From the NCBI GenBank assembly GCA_964544885.1, contig CAZJDX010000001.1, positions 62,001 through 126,000 of the forward strand: DNA of 64,000 nucleotides, read 5' to 3'. Origin of the DNA: QQVM01 sp964544885 (GTDB taxonomy: Bacteria; Bacteroidota; Bacteroidia; AKYH767-A; 2013-40CM-41-45). The notes below the pieces were generated by a model that worked only from the letters and a program-made list of their open reading frames with translations, was not told where the DNA came from and searched no databases. Shown here one piece after another: positions 32,858 through 41,604 of the stretch. Position numbers and translations under genes: made by a program. How positions within the stretch are numbered: the first letter of the stretch is position 1; every line of letters begins with the position of its first letter.

Positions 32858-35056
32858 ATGATACCCGATAGTAAAAAAAACGCTTCATTAATATTCTTTC
32901 TTGCGGTACAATTTCTCAGTTATGTAAATGCTTTTTCTCAAAGCGCACCAGTTGCTTTGAAGCCGGCAATACAAATTGAAAGACTCCATACGATTCAAAA
33001 CGGGGTGGTACGAATGGTGCAGGACCCTATAACCAGGAATTTAATGTATTCGACAACTGACGGGAATATATATATCGTTTTTCAGGACTCCACCGGAATA
33101 TTTTATGATTCGCTTGTTTTCGCAAGCTCGGAACATAATGTTCAGTACTTGCAGGGGATGGCTATTCATGACAGCATATTGTTTGTATCCGGTAATAATG
33201 ACTCCAATACTCCTTTAACCCGCGGGTTGATCATGAGGGGTAAATTGCAAAGCACGGGAATAAGGATATGGGACACTCTCATGATTACAGAACCGTATGA
33301 AACGAGCGATTATTTTGACCATCTTTTCAGCGGTATGGCGGTTTCACCAAACGGAGACAGTATATTTATATGCAGTGGAGCCCGTGGCGATCATGGTGAA
33401 ATTCAAGACAGGTATGGACTATATCCAGGTCTTAGAAACCTGCCTCTTACTACTAATTTATATGCCATGCCTACAAACGAAATAGATCCAATTCAACTTT
33501 TGAATGATTCGATCTGGCATGATACGAGCCAATATGTTTATGCGAGAGGGATCAGAAACACTTTCAGCATGGCTTTTGACGCAAACGGAAATTTATTTGG
33601 CGTTGAAAATTCAGGAGACCGGGATCACAATGAAGAAATGAACTGGCTAAGAAGAGGGAAACATTATGGTTTTCCCTGGAAAATGGGGGATACACATAAT
33701 CCACAGCAATACCCATCCTTTGATCCATCAAACGATTTATTGATCCCGCATTATAGCAGGTCATGGAGACTTGGTTTTTGGGATAATGATCCGGCATTTC
33801 CTGCCCCGGATTCAGGATTGATATTTGAAAACCCGATACAAAACATCGGTCCGGATTGCGATAAGTTCCGTGATTCAGTTACCGGTGAAATAAAAGACGC
33901 CAGCGATATGGGAGTTTCAATCGGGAGTTTTACCGCTCACCGGTCGCCGCTCGGTCTAGTGTTTGATGTGAATCAGGTTCTTCATCCTTCTTACAGAGGT
34001 GATGCTTTTATGCTCAGCTGGACACAGGGTTATGACTCGTGCGGTTGCACAAGTGTTCCTGATACTGCCATCGGACCTTTCGTGGATCCCAGCGAGGACC
34101 TCGTACATTTAGATCTCAGTTATGATTCGATCATTGACAATTTTCAATTAAGCGCTACACGAATCGTAGGTTCATTTCAACATCCGATTGACGCTGTAAT
34201 TGACAGTAATGTGATTTATATCATTGAAAACGGTTATGGGGGCACTTCCGGACTTTACAAAATCAGCTTGCCAGTTGAAGAATCGTGTCCGATGCAGATA
34301 TTAACAGAATATAGTGATTCGTGCTATATGAGTCCCGCTCAGGTCGTAGTAATCCCTTCGGGAAATCCGCCGTATTCCATATACTGTTATGACTCTGGCG
34401 GAACACTGCTTCAACAAGCTTCAGCTATTTATGATCCCGATACTCTTTCAGGACTTCAGTCAGGAAATTATTACCTCATCCTGAATGATAGCGCTTCCTG
34501 CATGGATTCGTTGTCTTTTGAGATTCTGCAGGAGCCTGCATTAACACTTTTGGGGGTGAATGGAACTACCTGTATTGGATGTGATGACGGATCAGTCCGC
34601 TTCAGTGCATCAGGAGGTCTTACTCCCTATTTCTTTAGTGTTACTCCATCTACAGGAATATTTACCGACAGTACATTGATCAACCTGCCTGCTGGCATAT
34701 ATGTTATTTGTATCAGTGATTCAAATGGTTGTATGGATTGTGACACCGCGGAAGTATTGGAAGACCCAACCGGTATTGCTGGATTGACTTCACACCTGAG
34801 TCGAGTAAAATTATTTCCCAATCCGGCGTCGGAATATATCTCCATACAAATCGAGCAAATTGTTAACCCGGGTATTAGGGTGGAAATAATGGATATGGAA
34901 GGCCGTGTGCATATATCCTTGAATCAAGGAGAGTCAGAATTTTCGGATCCGGAAATCAGACTTGACATTAGTCTTTTACCGGCCGGATATTTTATTGTCG
35001 AAATTCTACATGACGGGCAATCCGATAAAATTCCATTAATAATTTCCAGAAAATAA
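32858..35056 (+). CDS. T9SS-secreted glucose/sorbosone dehydrogenase-like protein with SprB-type repeats
   Basis: This 732-residue protein has a signal peptide (IFFLAVQFLSYVNAFSQ), a beta-propeller domain resembling PQQ-dependent soluble aldose dehydrogenase (VYARGIRNTFSMAFDANGNLFGVENSGDRDHNEEMNWLRRGKHYGFPW, plus the conserved HRSPLGLVFD), two SprB-like Ig segments (CMDSLSFEIL and GCDDGSVRFSASGGLTPYFFSV), and a C-terminal type A sorting domain (VKLFPNPASEYISIQ). It is secreted through the type IX system and probably displayed on the surface. A PQQ cofactor is expected but not proven. Start 32858 is preferred over GTG 32801 because of the box at 32832. Confidence 0.86.
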   Translation: MIPDSKKNASLIFFLAVQFLSYVNAFSQSAPVALKPAIQIERLHTIQNGVVRMVQDPITRNLMYSTTDGNIYIVFQDSTGIFYDSLVFASSEHNVQYLQGMAIHDSILFVSGNNDSNTPLTRGLIMRGKLQSTGIRIWDTLMITEPYETSDYFDHLFSGMAVSPNGDSIFICSGARGDHGEIQDRYGLYPGLRNLPLTTNLYAMPTNEIDPIQLLNDSIWHDTSQYVYARGIRNTFSMAFDANGNLFGVENSGDRDHNEEMNWLRRGKHYGFPWKMGDTHNPQQYPSFDPSNDLLIPHYSRSWRLGFWDNDPAFPAPDSGLIFENPIQNIGPDCDKFRDSVTGEIKDASDMGVSIGSFTAHRSPLGLVFDVNQVLHPSYRGDAFMLSWTQGYDSCGCTSVPDTAIGPFVDPSEDLVHLDLSYDSIIDNFQLSATRIVGSFQHPIDAVIDSNVIYIIENGYGGTSGLYKISLPVEESCPMQILTEYSDSCYMSPAQVVVIPSGNPPYSIYCYDSGGTLLQQASAIYDPDTLSGLQSGNYYLILNDSASCMDSLSFEILQEPALTLLGVNGTTCIGCDDGSVRFSASGGLTPYFFSVTPSTGIFTDSTLINLPAGIYVICISDSNGCMDCDTAEVLEDPTGIAGLTSHLSRVKLFPNPASEYISIQIEQIVNPGIRVEIMDMEGRVHISLNQGESEFSDPEIRLDISLLPAGYFIVEILHDGQSDKIPLIISRK

Positions 35057-35367
35057 AAGTTACTCAATTCAATCTTTATACGGATGCAGAATCGGCATTC
35101 TGCTAACGATAATCAGAATAAATTTTAGTTACAAAAAGTATTAGGTGGAAGAATTTCAAGAAAAATATTTCATAGGAATCTCCGGAGAGCATTCACTAAA
35201 ACGTTTAATTGCAGGTTGAACTGTATCTTTGTTGCTGTTTTTTTTACAAAATATCGTTAAAAAATAATAGAAAACTACCCGGCAAGCTCTTGTTCATTGT
35301 TTTTATTCCCTCATGCAATTCCCCATATACTTCAGATCATTTTCAGCATTCCGGCTTGCGTAAGTGA
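35057..35367. other. AT-rich intergenic region with hairpin and orphan -7 box
   Basis: No gene is supported here. A perfect 7-bp hairpin (GCAGAAT, loop CGGC, ATTCTGC) lies at 35086-35103, about 30 bases after the dehydrogenase stop, without a T tract. A TATCTTTG box lies at 35224-35231 on the plus strand with no open frame behind it, facing the end of the ABC exporter gene. Confidence 0.5.
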
Positions 35368-37194
35368 TCAGATAAATGATTGCATATCATATAACTTTTT
35401 GTAAATTCCTCCTAACGACAGCAATTCGTCATGATTACCGCGTTCGGCAATGATTCCTTCCTTCATGACAATGATTTCATCGGCATGATGAATGGTGGAG
35501 AGCCTGTGAGCGATCACAAGAGTTGTCCGGTTCTTCATGAGTTGTGTGAGCGCATCCTGAACCAATTTCTCACTTTCCGTATCCAGGGCCGAGGTGGCTT
35601 CATCGAGAATCAGCACAGGAGGATTCTTCAGTATGGCTCTCGCTATACTGATCCTTTGTCGTTGTCCGCCGCTCATCTTACTGCCACGGTCGCCGATATT
35701 GGTCTCATAGCCTTGTGGCATCTCCGTGATGAATTCGTGCGCGTGAGCTATTTGAGCGGCTTTGATGACATCCTCTCTTTTCGCATCGGGCATTCCAAAG
35801 GCAATATTATTATAAACCGAATCGTTGAATAGAATGCTCTCCTGGGTTACAATCCCAAACAGACTCCGGAGTTCCTTCAGTTTAAAATCCTTAATGTTCA
35901 CTCCATCAATCAGGATCTCTCCATGTTCAAGATCATAGAATCTTGGCAGGAGGTCAGCCAGGGTGGTCTTACCGCTTCCGCTTTGGCCAACCAGTGCGAT
36001 GGTTTTTCCCTTTTCGATCTTCAGGTTGATATCTTTCAGAACCCATCCCTTTCCTCCCTGATGATAAGCAAAAGAAACATTGCGGTACTCTATATTATGA
36101 ATTAAGTCGGAAATTGAAATCGGATTTTCCTTATCCCGAATGCTTATCTCCGCATCCAGAATGGTATTAATCCTCTCGGCCGAAGCCAGTCCTTTTTGAA
36201 CATTTGTGTAGGCATCACTGAATGACTTGGCGGGTGGTATCAGTTGAGAAAAGATCGCAATGAACGCGATGAACACCGATGGTTCCAGTGAAGCCTGTTC
36301 ACCCAGGACAAGCTTGCCGCCGAAATACATGACTATGACCATCACGACGGCTCCCAGGAATTCACTCAGCGGTGAGCTGAGATCCCGTTTTCTGTAAAGT
36401 CTTATCATCAGCTTTTTGTATGCGTCATTTATTCTGCTGAATTTTAACCGCGTAAAGGCCTCTGCGGTAAAACCCTTAATTATCCTCAGGCCGCTGAGCG
36501 TTTCTTCGATCGTTGAAAGCAAGACGCCCATCTGTGTCTGGCTTTTAGTTGAAGTTCTGCGGAGGCTTTTTCCGAGTTGACCGATAAGTAGTCCGGCCAC
36601 CGGCAGGAGGATAAAGACGAAGATGGAGAGTTCGGGGCTCATCAGTACCATTGTTGTAAGAAAAAGAACAATGGTCAGAGGATCTCTGAAAATAACTTCC
36701 AGACTCTGCATTATGCTCCATTCAATTTCCTGGACATCATGAGTCATCCTTGCAATGAGGTCTCCCTTTCTTTCGTTTGAAAAATAGGAAAGCGGAAGTT
36801 CCAATATTCTGTCATGCATTTTATTTCTGAGATCCCTTACAATTCCATTCCTTACAGGGGCCATGAAATACATGGCCAGATAACGGAACAGGTTTTTGCA
36901 GAAAAACATGATGATGACAAGAATGCAGATGAGGAACAAGGTTTCCATTTTCCCGTTCTCCCTGATCTGCTCACTCAGGAAATAATTAAAATTTGCCAAA
37001 GCGACTTTAATGGAAAAACTCCATGGTAATTTTTCGTACGTTGAGGTCTGGCTGAACAGCACATTCAGAAAAGGCGCAACCATTGTAAGTGAGAAAAGGG
37101 AAAATACCACCGAGATCATATTGCACAGTATATTCAATGCGGCGTATCCTTTGTAGGCGCCAACAAAGCGCAGCAGTCGCAGGTAATTTTTCAC
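35368..37194 (-). CDS. MsbA-like ABC exporter (permease fused to ATPase)
   Basis: This 608-residue half-transporter has a six-helix membrane domain to about residue 325, then a nucleotide-binding domain with Walker A GQSGSGKTT, signature MSGGQRQRIS, Walker B VLILDEATSAL, D-loop and switch His in VIAHRLSTIHHADE. It works as a homodimer in the inner membrane, and lipid flipping (lipid A in MsbA) is a plausible role. The start is a GTG at 37194 that follows a TATCTTTA box by only four bases, consistent with a leaderless mRNA. A C-terminal relic of a second, similar exporter lies at 32522. Confidence 0.92.
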   Translation of the reverse strand: MKNYLRLLRFVGAYKGYAALNILCNMISVVFSLFSLTMVAPFLNVLFSQTSTYEKLPWSFSIKVALANFNYFLSEQIRENGKMETLFLICILVIIMFFCKNLFRYLAMYFMAPVRNGIVRDLRNKMHDRILELPLSYFSNERKGDLIARMTHDVQEIEWSIMQSLEVIFRDPLTIVLFLTTMVLMSPELSIFVFILLPVAGLLIGQLGKSLRRTSTKSQTQMGVLLSTIEETLSGLRIIKGFTAEAFTRLKFSRINDAYKKLMIRLYRKRDLSSPLSEFLGAVVMVIVMYFGGKLVLGEQASLEPSVFIAFIAIFSQLIPPAKSFSDAYTNVQKGLASAERINTILDAEISIRDKENPISISDLIHNIEYRNVSFAYHQGGKGWVLKDINLKIEKGKTIALVGQSGSGKTTLADLLPRFYDLEHGEILIDGVNIKDFKLKELRSLFGIVTQESILFNDSVYNNIAFGMPDAKREDVIKAAQIAHAHEFITEMPQGYETNIGDRGSKMSGGQRQRISIARAILKNPPVLILDEATSALDTESEKLVQDALTQLMKNRTTLVIAHRLSTIHHADEIIVMKEGIIAERGNHDELLSLGGIYKKLYDMQSFI

Positions 37195-37198
37195 GCCT

Positions 37199-37206
37199 TA
37201 AAGATA
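37199..37206 (-). promoter_or_regulatory. -7-like box of the ABC exporter
   Basis: The minus strand reads TATCTTTA, then four bases, then the GTG start at 37194. The last base differs from TAnnTTTG. The spacing implies a transcript beginning at or next to the start codon. Confidence 0.45.
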
Positions 37207-37258
37207 TTCTTTTTAGAATTCAATGCTTAAATTGATGAATTGATCTGACTCGGTGCCT

Positions 37259-37287
37259 GACCTTTCCGGCTATGTTCCGGAAAGGTC
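37259..37287. repeat. Perfect 11-bp inverted repeat between divergent promoters
   Basis: GACCTTTCCGG (37259-37269) and CCGGAAAGGTC (37277-37287) are separated by a 7-nt loop. It lies midway between the divergent promoters of the ABC exporter and rbfA. No T tract follows on either strand, so an operator or RNA hairpin is more likely than a terminator. A CCCCGGGG palindrome follows directly. Confidence 0.6.
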
Positions 37288-37300
37288 CCCGGGGTCCCCA

Positions 37301-37332
37301 ATTGTCTGTCCGTATGGAATTGACTATCTTCG
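37301..37332 (+). promoter_or_regulatory. rbfA promoter
   Basis: ATTG (37301-37304), a 20-nt spacer and TATCTTCG (37325-37332) are close to the TTTG-N19-TAnnTTTG consensus. The box ends 5 nt before the rbfA ATG at 37338, so the mRNA is probably leaderless and this ATG is the real start. Confidence 0.6.
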
Positions 37333-37337
37333 CCCGA

Positions 37338-37712
37338 ATGGATTCAACCAGACAACAGAAGTACGCGCGACTTATCCAAAAGGAAGTTGGGGAGATCTTT
37401 CAGAAAGACGGCTTTCAGTTTTTTGGCAGAGCTTTCGTAACCGTAACCGGAGCCAAGGTAAGCCCCGACCTGAGCATTGCAACCATCTATCTGAGCATTT
37501 TCGGTGTGCCTGACAGCCATGCCGTGCTTCAACAGATAGAAAGTCATAATAAGGAGATACGGAAGAGACTTGGAAACAGTATCCGGCATCAGGCAAGAAT
37601 AATTCCTGCCTTGAAATTCTTCCTGGACGATTCGCTGGACAGGGTTGAAAAAATTGAGAAGTTGCTTAAGGAAAGCAAACCTGGTAAAAAGGAAGAATCT
37701 GAAGAATCATAA
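37338..37712 (+). CDS. rbfA: Ribosome-binding factor A
   Basis: This 124-residue protein is RbfA, which binds the 30S subunit late in 16S rRNA maturation. It has the family's small KH-like fold: MDSTRQQKYARLIQKEVGEIFQKDG, then AFVTVTGAKVSPDLSIATIYLSIF and HQARIIPALKFFLDDSLDRVEKIEKLL. The ATG at 37338 gives the standard RbfA N-terminus; an in-frame ATG 22 codons upstream lies ahead of the promoter. It is followed after 22 bases by a methyltransferase. In relatives I know, a LolC/E-type permease follows directly; here that permease is about 3.9 kb away. Confidence 0.94.
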   Translation: MDSTRQQKYARLIQKEVGEIFQKDGFQFFGRAFVTVTGAKVSPDLSIATIYLSIFGVPDSHAVLQQIESHNKEIRKRLGNSIRHQARIIPALKFFLDDSLDRVEKIEKLLKESKPGKKEESEES

Positions 37713-37734
37713 AAATTAAACCTGTTCATTCTGT

Positions 37735-38541
37735 ATGCAATACGATCCAATCAAGCGATCACTCGGCAATATCTTTAACAAGAGCCCTTTTCTGAGAAAA
37801 ATATTTTACAGACTGCTTGATCTTCTCCTGTTACGAGCCTGGCATATTCACAAAGAATTAAGAGAATGGATGAGAACCGCCATGAGTGATTCACGCATTC
37901 TCGATGCCGGAGCAGGTTATGGACAGTACACATACTGGTTACACAGAAGAGACCCACACCTGAATATTCTGGCACTTGATGTCAAAGAGGAGCAGGTAGC
38001 CGACTGTAACCGTTTTTTTCAGGCGATAGGTGCGGAGGAGGTACGGTTTGAAACCGGAGATCTCACGAAGTACGTGAATCCAAAAGCCTTTGATCTTATC
38101 GTATGTGTCGATGTGATGGAACACATAGTTGAAGATGTTCAAGTATTCAGGAATTTTCATGCGTCGATGAAAACGGGGGCTATGTTACTGATCAGCACGC
38201 CCTCCGATCAGGGAGGAAGTGATGTTCACGGTGACGATGATTCTTCCTTCATCGAAGAGCACGTACGTGACGGATATAATATCAATGAGATCCGGGATAA
38301 AATAAAATCCGCCGGTTTCTCCCGGGTGGAAGCCCGTTATCAGTATGGTTCGCCGGGAAAAATATCATGGAGACTCTCCATGAAATATCCGATCCTGATG
38401 CTGGGTAAAAGTAAATTATTCTTTATCCTTTTACCTTTTTACTACCTGATTGCTTATCCGGTTTCTTTCGTGCTGAATTATTTTGATGTCTATACGAAAC
38501 ATCCTACGGGAACCGGACTTATTGTGAAGGCCTGGGCGTGA
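37735..38541 (+). CDS. Class I SAM-dependent methyltransferase (membrane-anchored)
   Basis: This 268-residue protein has the motif I sequence ILDAGAGYGQYTYWL, acidic strand-2 residue LALDVKE, FDLIVCVDVMEHIVEDV and LLISTPSDQGGSD, an UbiE/UbiG-like pattern. Near the C-terminus a hydrophobic stretch (LFFILLPFYYLIAYPVSFVLNYF) suggests membrane association, which fits a lipid or lipid-linked glycan substrate. It lies 22 bases after rbfA and might be cotranscribed with it. The substrate is unknown. Confidence 0.87.
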   Translation: MQYDPIKRSLGNIFNKSPFLRKIFYRLLDLLLLRAWHIHKELREWMRTAMSDSRILDAGAGYGQYTYWLHRRDPHLNILALDVKEEQVADCNRFFQAIGAEEVRFETGDLTKYVNPKAFDLIVCVDVMEHIVEDVQVFRNFHASMKTGAMLLISTPSDQGGSDVHGDDDSSFIEEHVRDGYNINEIRDKIKSAGFSRVEARYQYGSPGKISWRLSMKYPILMLGKSKLFFILLPFYYLIAYPVSFVLNYFDVYTKHPTGTGLIVKAWA

Positions 38542-38607
38542 TTTCTTTTAAAAGCTATTACCCTCTTTCAATGGGCTTGAGACCCCTGATTATCAGAAGT
38601 TAAATTT

Positions 38608-39474
38608 CTATTTCCGTATAACATTGGTGAGATCTGCAATATCATCATCATTAATTTTTAGTCCCATAACCTTCAGGCTACTATACAAAACCTCTCCATT
38701 CGACGGATCGAATACAAAAATAGATTTATTCAAAGTTGAACAGAGTTGCAGATAATAATAATCCTTGCTTCGCTCACTTATTATTTGTGCAAGTCTTTCT
38801 TTACTTACATATTCGAATTTGAACGGATAGTTTGCTGCAAATTCAGCCTTAGAAAGGACTTTTGCTTTTTTACTCCCAAAATTTCCGCCAATTTGTTCTT
38901 CACAGACAAGAAGTGTTCGTTTGCTGATATTCTTTGCTCTTTCGTTATAAATGTTTCTTAACTCAACAGCTATTTTCAAAGAGTTTCCCTTGATATCGTT
39001 TTTCTGTACCAAGTCCATTGACTGTATCATGCTTTCGAGCATATTTCGCACACGATAGCTACAATCTGTGTTTTTGTATTCTCCGCCAAAATGGTTGATT
39101 GGACAATATGCGAGCAAGTTGTCATATCCATATGAATTTAACCGCTTCTTCCCGCCGTTTATCAAAGCAAGATAGTGATATGCTTGAGCTCCTTTACCAG
39201 TGTTAATTATTAATGAAAGTAAAAAGGAAGCCGATTTGTCTGAAATTTTAGACTCAAGATCCTTTCCATCTATAAAATCGAATGATGTAACTTTCCAGGA
39301 CTCCTTCATAGCAGCAGCAAGCTGGCTGTCGAACAACTCGTCTCCGGTACTTACCACATATGTTTTAGAAGCCCGAAACCGGGTATATTCTTCACTATGG
39401 AAATCCACAGCCGTAAGCTGACCGTAGACAAGGTTCGAAACACAAATCAGAACAAAAATTATTGCTTTTTGCAT
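38608..39474 (-). CDS. Secreted protein of unknown function, partner of a divergent protease gene
   Basis: This 288-residue protein has a signal peptide (MQKAIIFVLICVSNLVYGQ) and no family I recognise. The mature part begins FHSEEYTRFRASKTYVVSTGDELFDSQLAAAMKESW, which reads like an alpha/beta domain, and contains paired cysteines (about residues 125, 138, 191 and 244). Codon use is AT-rich compared with rbfA or pheS, as in the divergent protease gene 87 bases away. The two may share a control region and a function, possibly target and protease, but that is only inference from position. Confidence 0.75.
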   Translation of the reverse strand: MQKAIIFVLICVSNLVYGQLTAVDFHSEEYTRFRASKTYVVSTGDELFDSQLAAAMKESWKVTSFDFIDGKDLESKISDKSASFLLSLIINTGKGAQAYHYLALINGGKKRLNSYGYDNLLAYCPINHFGGEYKNTDCSYRVRNMLESMIQSMDLVQKNDIKGNSLKIAVELRNIYNERAKNISKRTLLVCEEQIGGNFGSKKAKVLSKAEFAANYPFKFEYVSKERLAQIISERSKDYYYLQLCSTLNKSIFVFDPSNGEVLYSSLKVMGLKINDDDIADLTNVIRK

Positions 39475-39561
39475 GGTGAATTAAATTAAGTATTAAACAG
39501 TAGGATTGCAAATGTATCAATATAACCATATCTTGCAAAAAGAACTTAACGAAATGCTTAA

Positions 39562-41079
39562 ATGAACTTTAACAAAACAAAGAGCATTGTTTATTTTATT
39601 TTATATGCCTGCATTTTTACCCATTTTCAAGTATCCATTGCTCAACCATACCTTTTAAAAACAATACCTTCCGGTGCATCAGTTCTTGACAACAATGAAA
39701 AGGTACTAGGCAAAACCCCGCTTGAACTGGAGAAGATACTCGAACAAACCCGAGAAATAGTAATACAAATGGAGGGTTATTTTCCTGTTGAAATTTCCTT
39801 TCCCGAAAAAATTAAAAAAACTTCAGAATTCCCATCCTGCATTAATTCCTGTAATGAATGTCGAATTCAATATGAGAATTTTCCCGAATTAAACAACAAG
39901 AATTATTCAGGAATTTTATTATTGAGAAAGAAAAACAGTGACAAAGAACAATCATTATTCGTAAGTATTGATACTCCCAAAATAGAACTGTCAACTGAAT
40001 CTGTTCTGGGAAAAATAAATGGATCATTGAAGAAACTAAATTCAAAGGATATCCATTCCTATATTGGATATCCTGGCAATATGGATATGCAAATGTTATC
40101 TGCATTTAATGGCACCTATATTGATCCGAGATTTATTAGCGATGATAATGAAGAAAAGACTTTATTGTACAAGCCAAAAATCATTCTCAAACCAATTGTA
40201 AAAGAAATGAATTTTGATTTTACCGGATCTCTATTTCGTGATTTGAGCGGGCCATGCGAAATTACCTGTGACTGGCAGATTTCAACCATTTCTGATAAGA
40301 GCAAGGTTATTGCCTCCATTCCTGTCAAGAGTGCAATGTATCGGGGAAAGAACGATTACGATATAGTTTTGTACAAAATGCTTGCACTCTCCGGAAGAGA
40401 TCTATTGGAAATTGACACCTTACATTCTTTTTTATTGCGACTTCAGAAGGAATATTTGGATGGAATTTCTTCTGAACAAATAACCATTGCAGGGTCTTCA
40501 GCAAAACTACCTACATCTCAGAAAGAAATTTTAAAACTAGCTGTTTCATCGGTAGTTACGGTTGAAACGGATAAAGGATTTGGAAGCGGTGTATTTATTT
40601 CCGGCGATGGATATATAATTACAAATCATCATGTAACTGAGGGAAATGGGAATGTTTACATTTCTTCAGGGATTCATAAAAAAGTAAAAGCTCAAATAGT
40701 CAAGGCAGTCAGCGATTATGATGTCACACTATTGAAAATTCCTGGAACAGGATATCAATCCTTGCCATTTGGAAATACTGAAGAATCTGAAAACGGAGAA
40801 GATGTTTATGCTATCGGGACTCCCCTGGATAAATCATTACAGCAATCTATAACAAAAGGGATAATCAGCGGAATCCGTGAGTGGAATGGTGTTAAATTTA
40901 TTCAAACTGATGTTAGAATTAATCAAGGAAACAGCGGTGGGCCATTGATTAACGCTTCAGGTGAAATAATCGGAATAACCACTTTAAAGGCAAGTGGGAA
41001 AAATGTCGACGGGATAGGCTTTTGCATTCCTTCAAATTCAATAGTGGAGAAGCTGAATTTGAAATTTGAAACACCTTGA
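39562..41079 (+). CDS. PEGA-domain trypsin-like serine protease (HtrA/S1C-like)
   Basis: This 505-residue protein has a signal peptide (IVYFILYACIFTHFQVSIAQ), then a PEGA domain (YLLKTIPSGASVLDNNEKVLGKTPLELEK), which is a surface or peptidoglycan-associated beta-sandwich. A middle region of about 230 residues has no recognised domain (residues about 100-330). The C-terminus is a trypsin-fold protease with His357 in TNHHV, Asp387 in DYDVTLLKI and Ser458 in QGNSGGP. No PDZ domain follows, unlike DegP. It is AT-rich and in a divergent arrangement with the secreted unknown at 38608. It likely acts in the periplasm or at the cell surface on proteins. Confidence 0.87.
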   Translation: MNFNKTKSIVYFILYACIFTHFQVSIAQPYLLKTIPSGASVLDNNEKVLGKTPLELEKILEQTREIVIQMEGYFPVEISFPEKIKKTSEFPSCINSCNECRIQYENFPELNNKNYSGILLLRKKNSDKEQSLFVSIDTPKIELSTESVLGKINGSLKKLNSKDIHSYIGYPGNMDMQMLSAFNGTYIDPRFISDDNEEKTLLYKPKIILKPIVKEMNFDFTGSLFRDLSGPCEITCDWQISTISDKSKVIASIPVKSAMYRGKNDYDIVLYKMLALSGRDLLEIDTLHSFLLRLQKEYLDGISSEQITIAGSSAKLPTSQKEILKLAVSSVVTVETDKGFGSGVFISGDGYIITNHHVTEGNGNVYISSGIHKKVKAQIVKAVSDYDVTLLKIPGTGYQSLPFGNTEESENGEDVYAIGTPLDKSLQQSITKGIISGIREWNGVKFIQTDVRINQGNSGGPLINASGEIIGITTLKASGKNVDGIGFCIPSNSIVEKLNLKFETP

Positions 41080-41604
41080 TTCACTCAGAACTCATAAATC
41101 ACATTGAACTTCTTTGAGATTAGGCTGTCACAATTTGGCATTACCTTTCCTCGTTTTTTCAAATTTTTTCTAAAGACTGAGTTTATTCCAAATTTTAAAA
41201 ACAAATCCGTATAAATTTCAGAACTAAACAAAAGGTGAAATCAGCGCCACAGAATTTTATCCCTTTCACTGATCAACTGTTTTCGCAACATCTTCCTAAA
41301 ACCCTTGATATAGATTAAAGCCAATTCCAATTCTCTCTATTCAACAAAAATAATTCATTAGCAAAGCTATCCTTTATGATCACTAGCCAGCATCAGGTCG
41401 ATTCCACGTTTCTACATTCGTATTTCCAGTGCCATGCCTTTGAAACGAAATCCTGCATCAGTAAGAGGCTGGAAGTTTTGAAAGCACTATAGAACAAGAA
41501 GGGTTCAAAATGTATCAGAACCCTGAACAAGGAACAAGTCTTTTAATTATTCACCAGTCGTTTCATTTTTCTAACTTTAGCTTTTCTAGAACATCCGTGA
41601 CTCA
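41080..41604. other. AT-rich gene-free stretch before the permease gene
   Basis: About 525 bases with no intact gene. Short frames such as FQCHAFETKSCISKRLEVLKAL and ESTIEQEGFKMYQNPEQG near 41400-41560 in different frames suggest decayed coding sequence, but no family is recognisable. A TAACTTTA box lies about 25 bases before the permease ATG. Confidence 0.4.

Noticed and set aside
37272..37337. Upstream extension of rbfA by 22 codons
   Set aside because: The extension precedes the promoter and adds residues not found in RbfA.
41380..41560. Short frames that resemble decayed coding sequence
   Set aside because: No recognisable family, no ATG-stop frame of useful length; kept only as a note in the intergenic entry.
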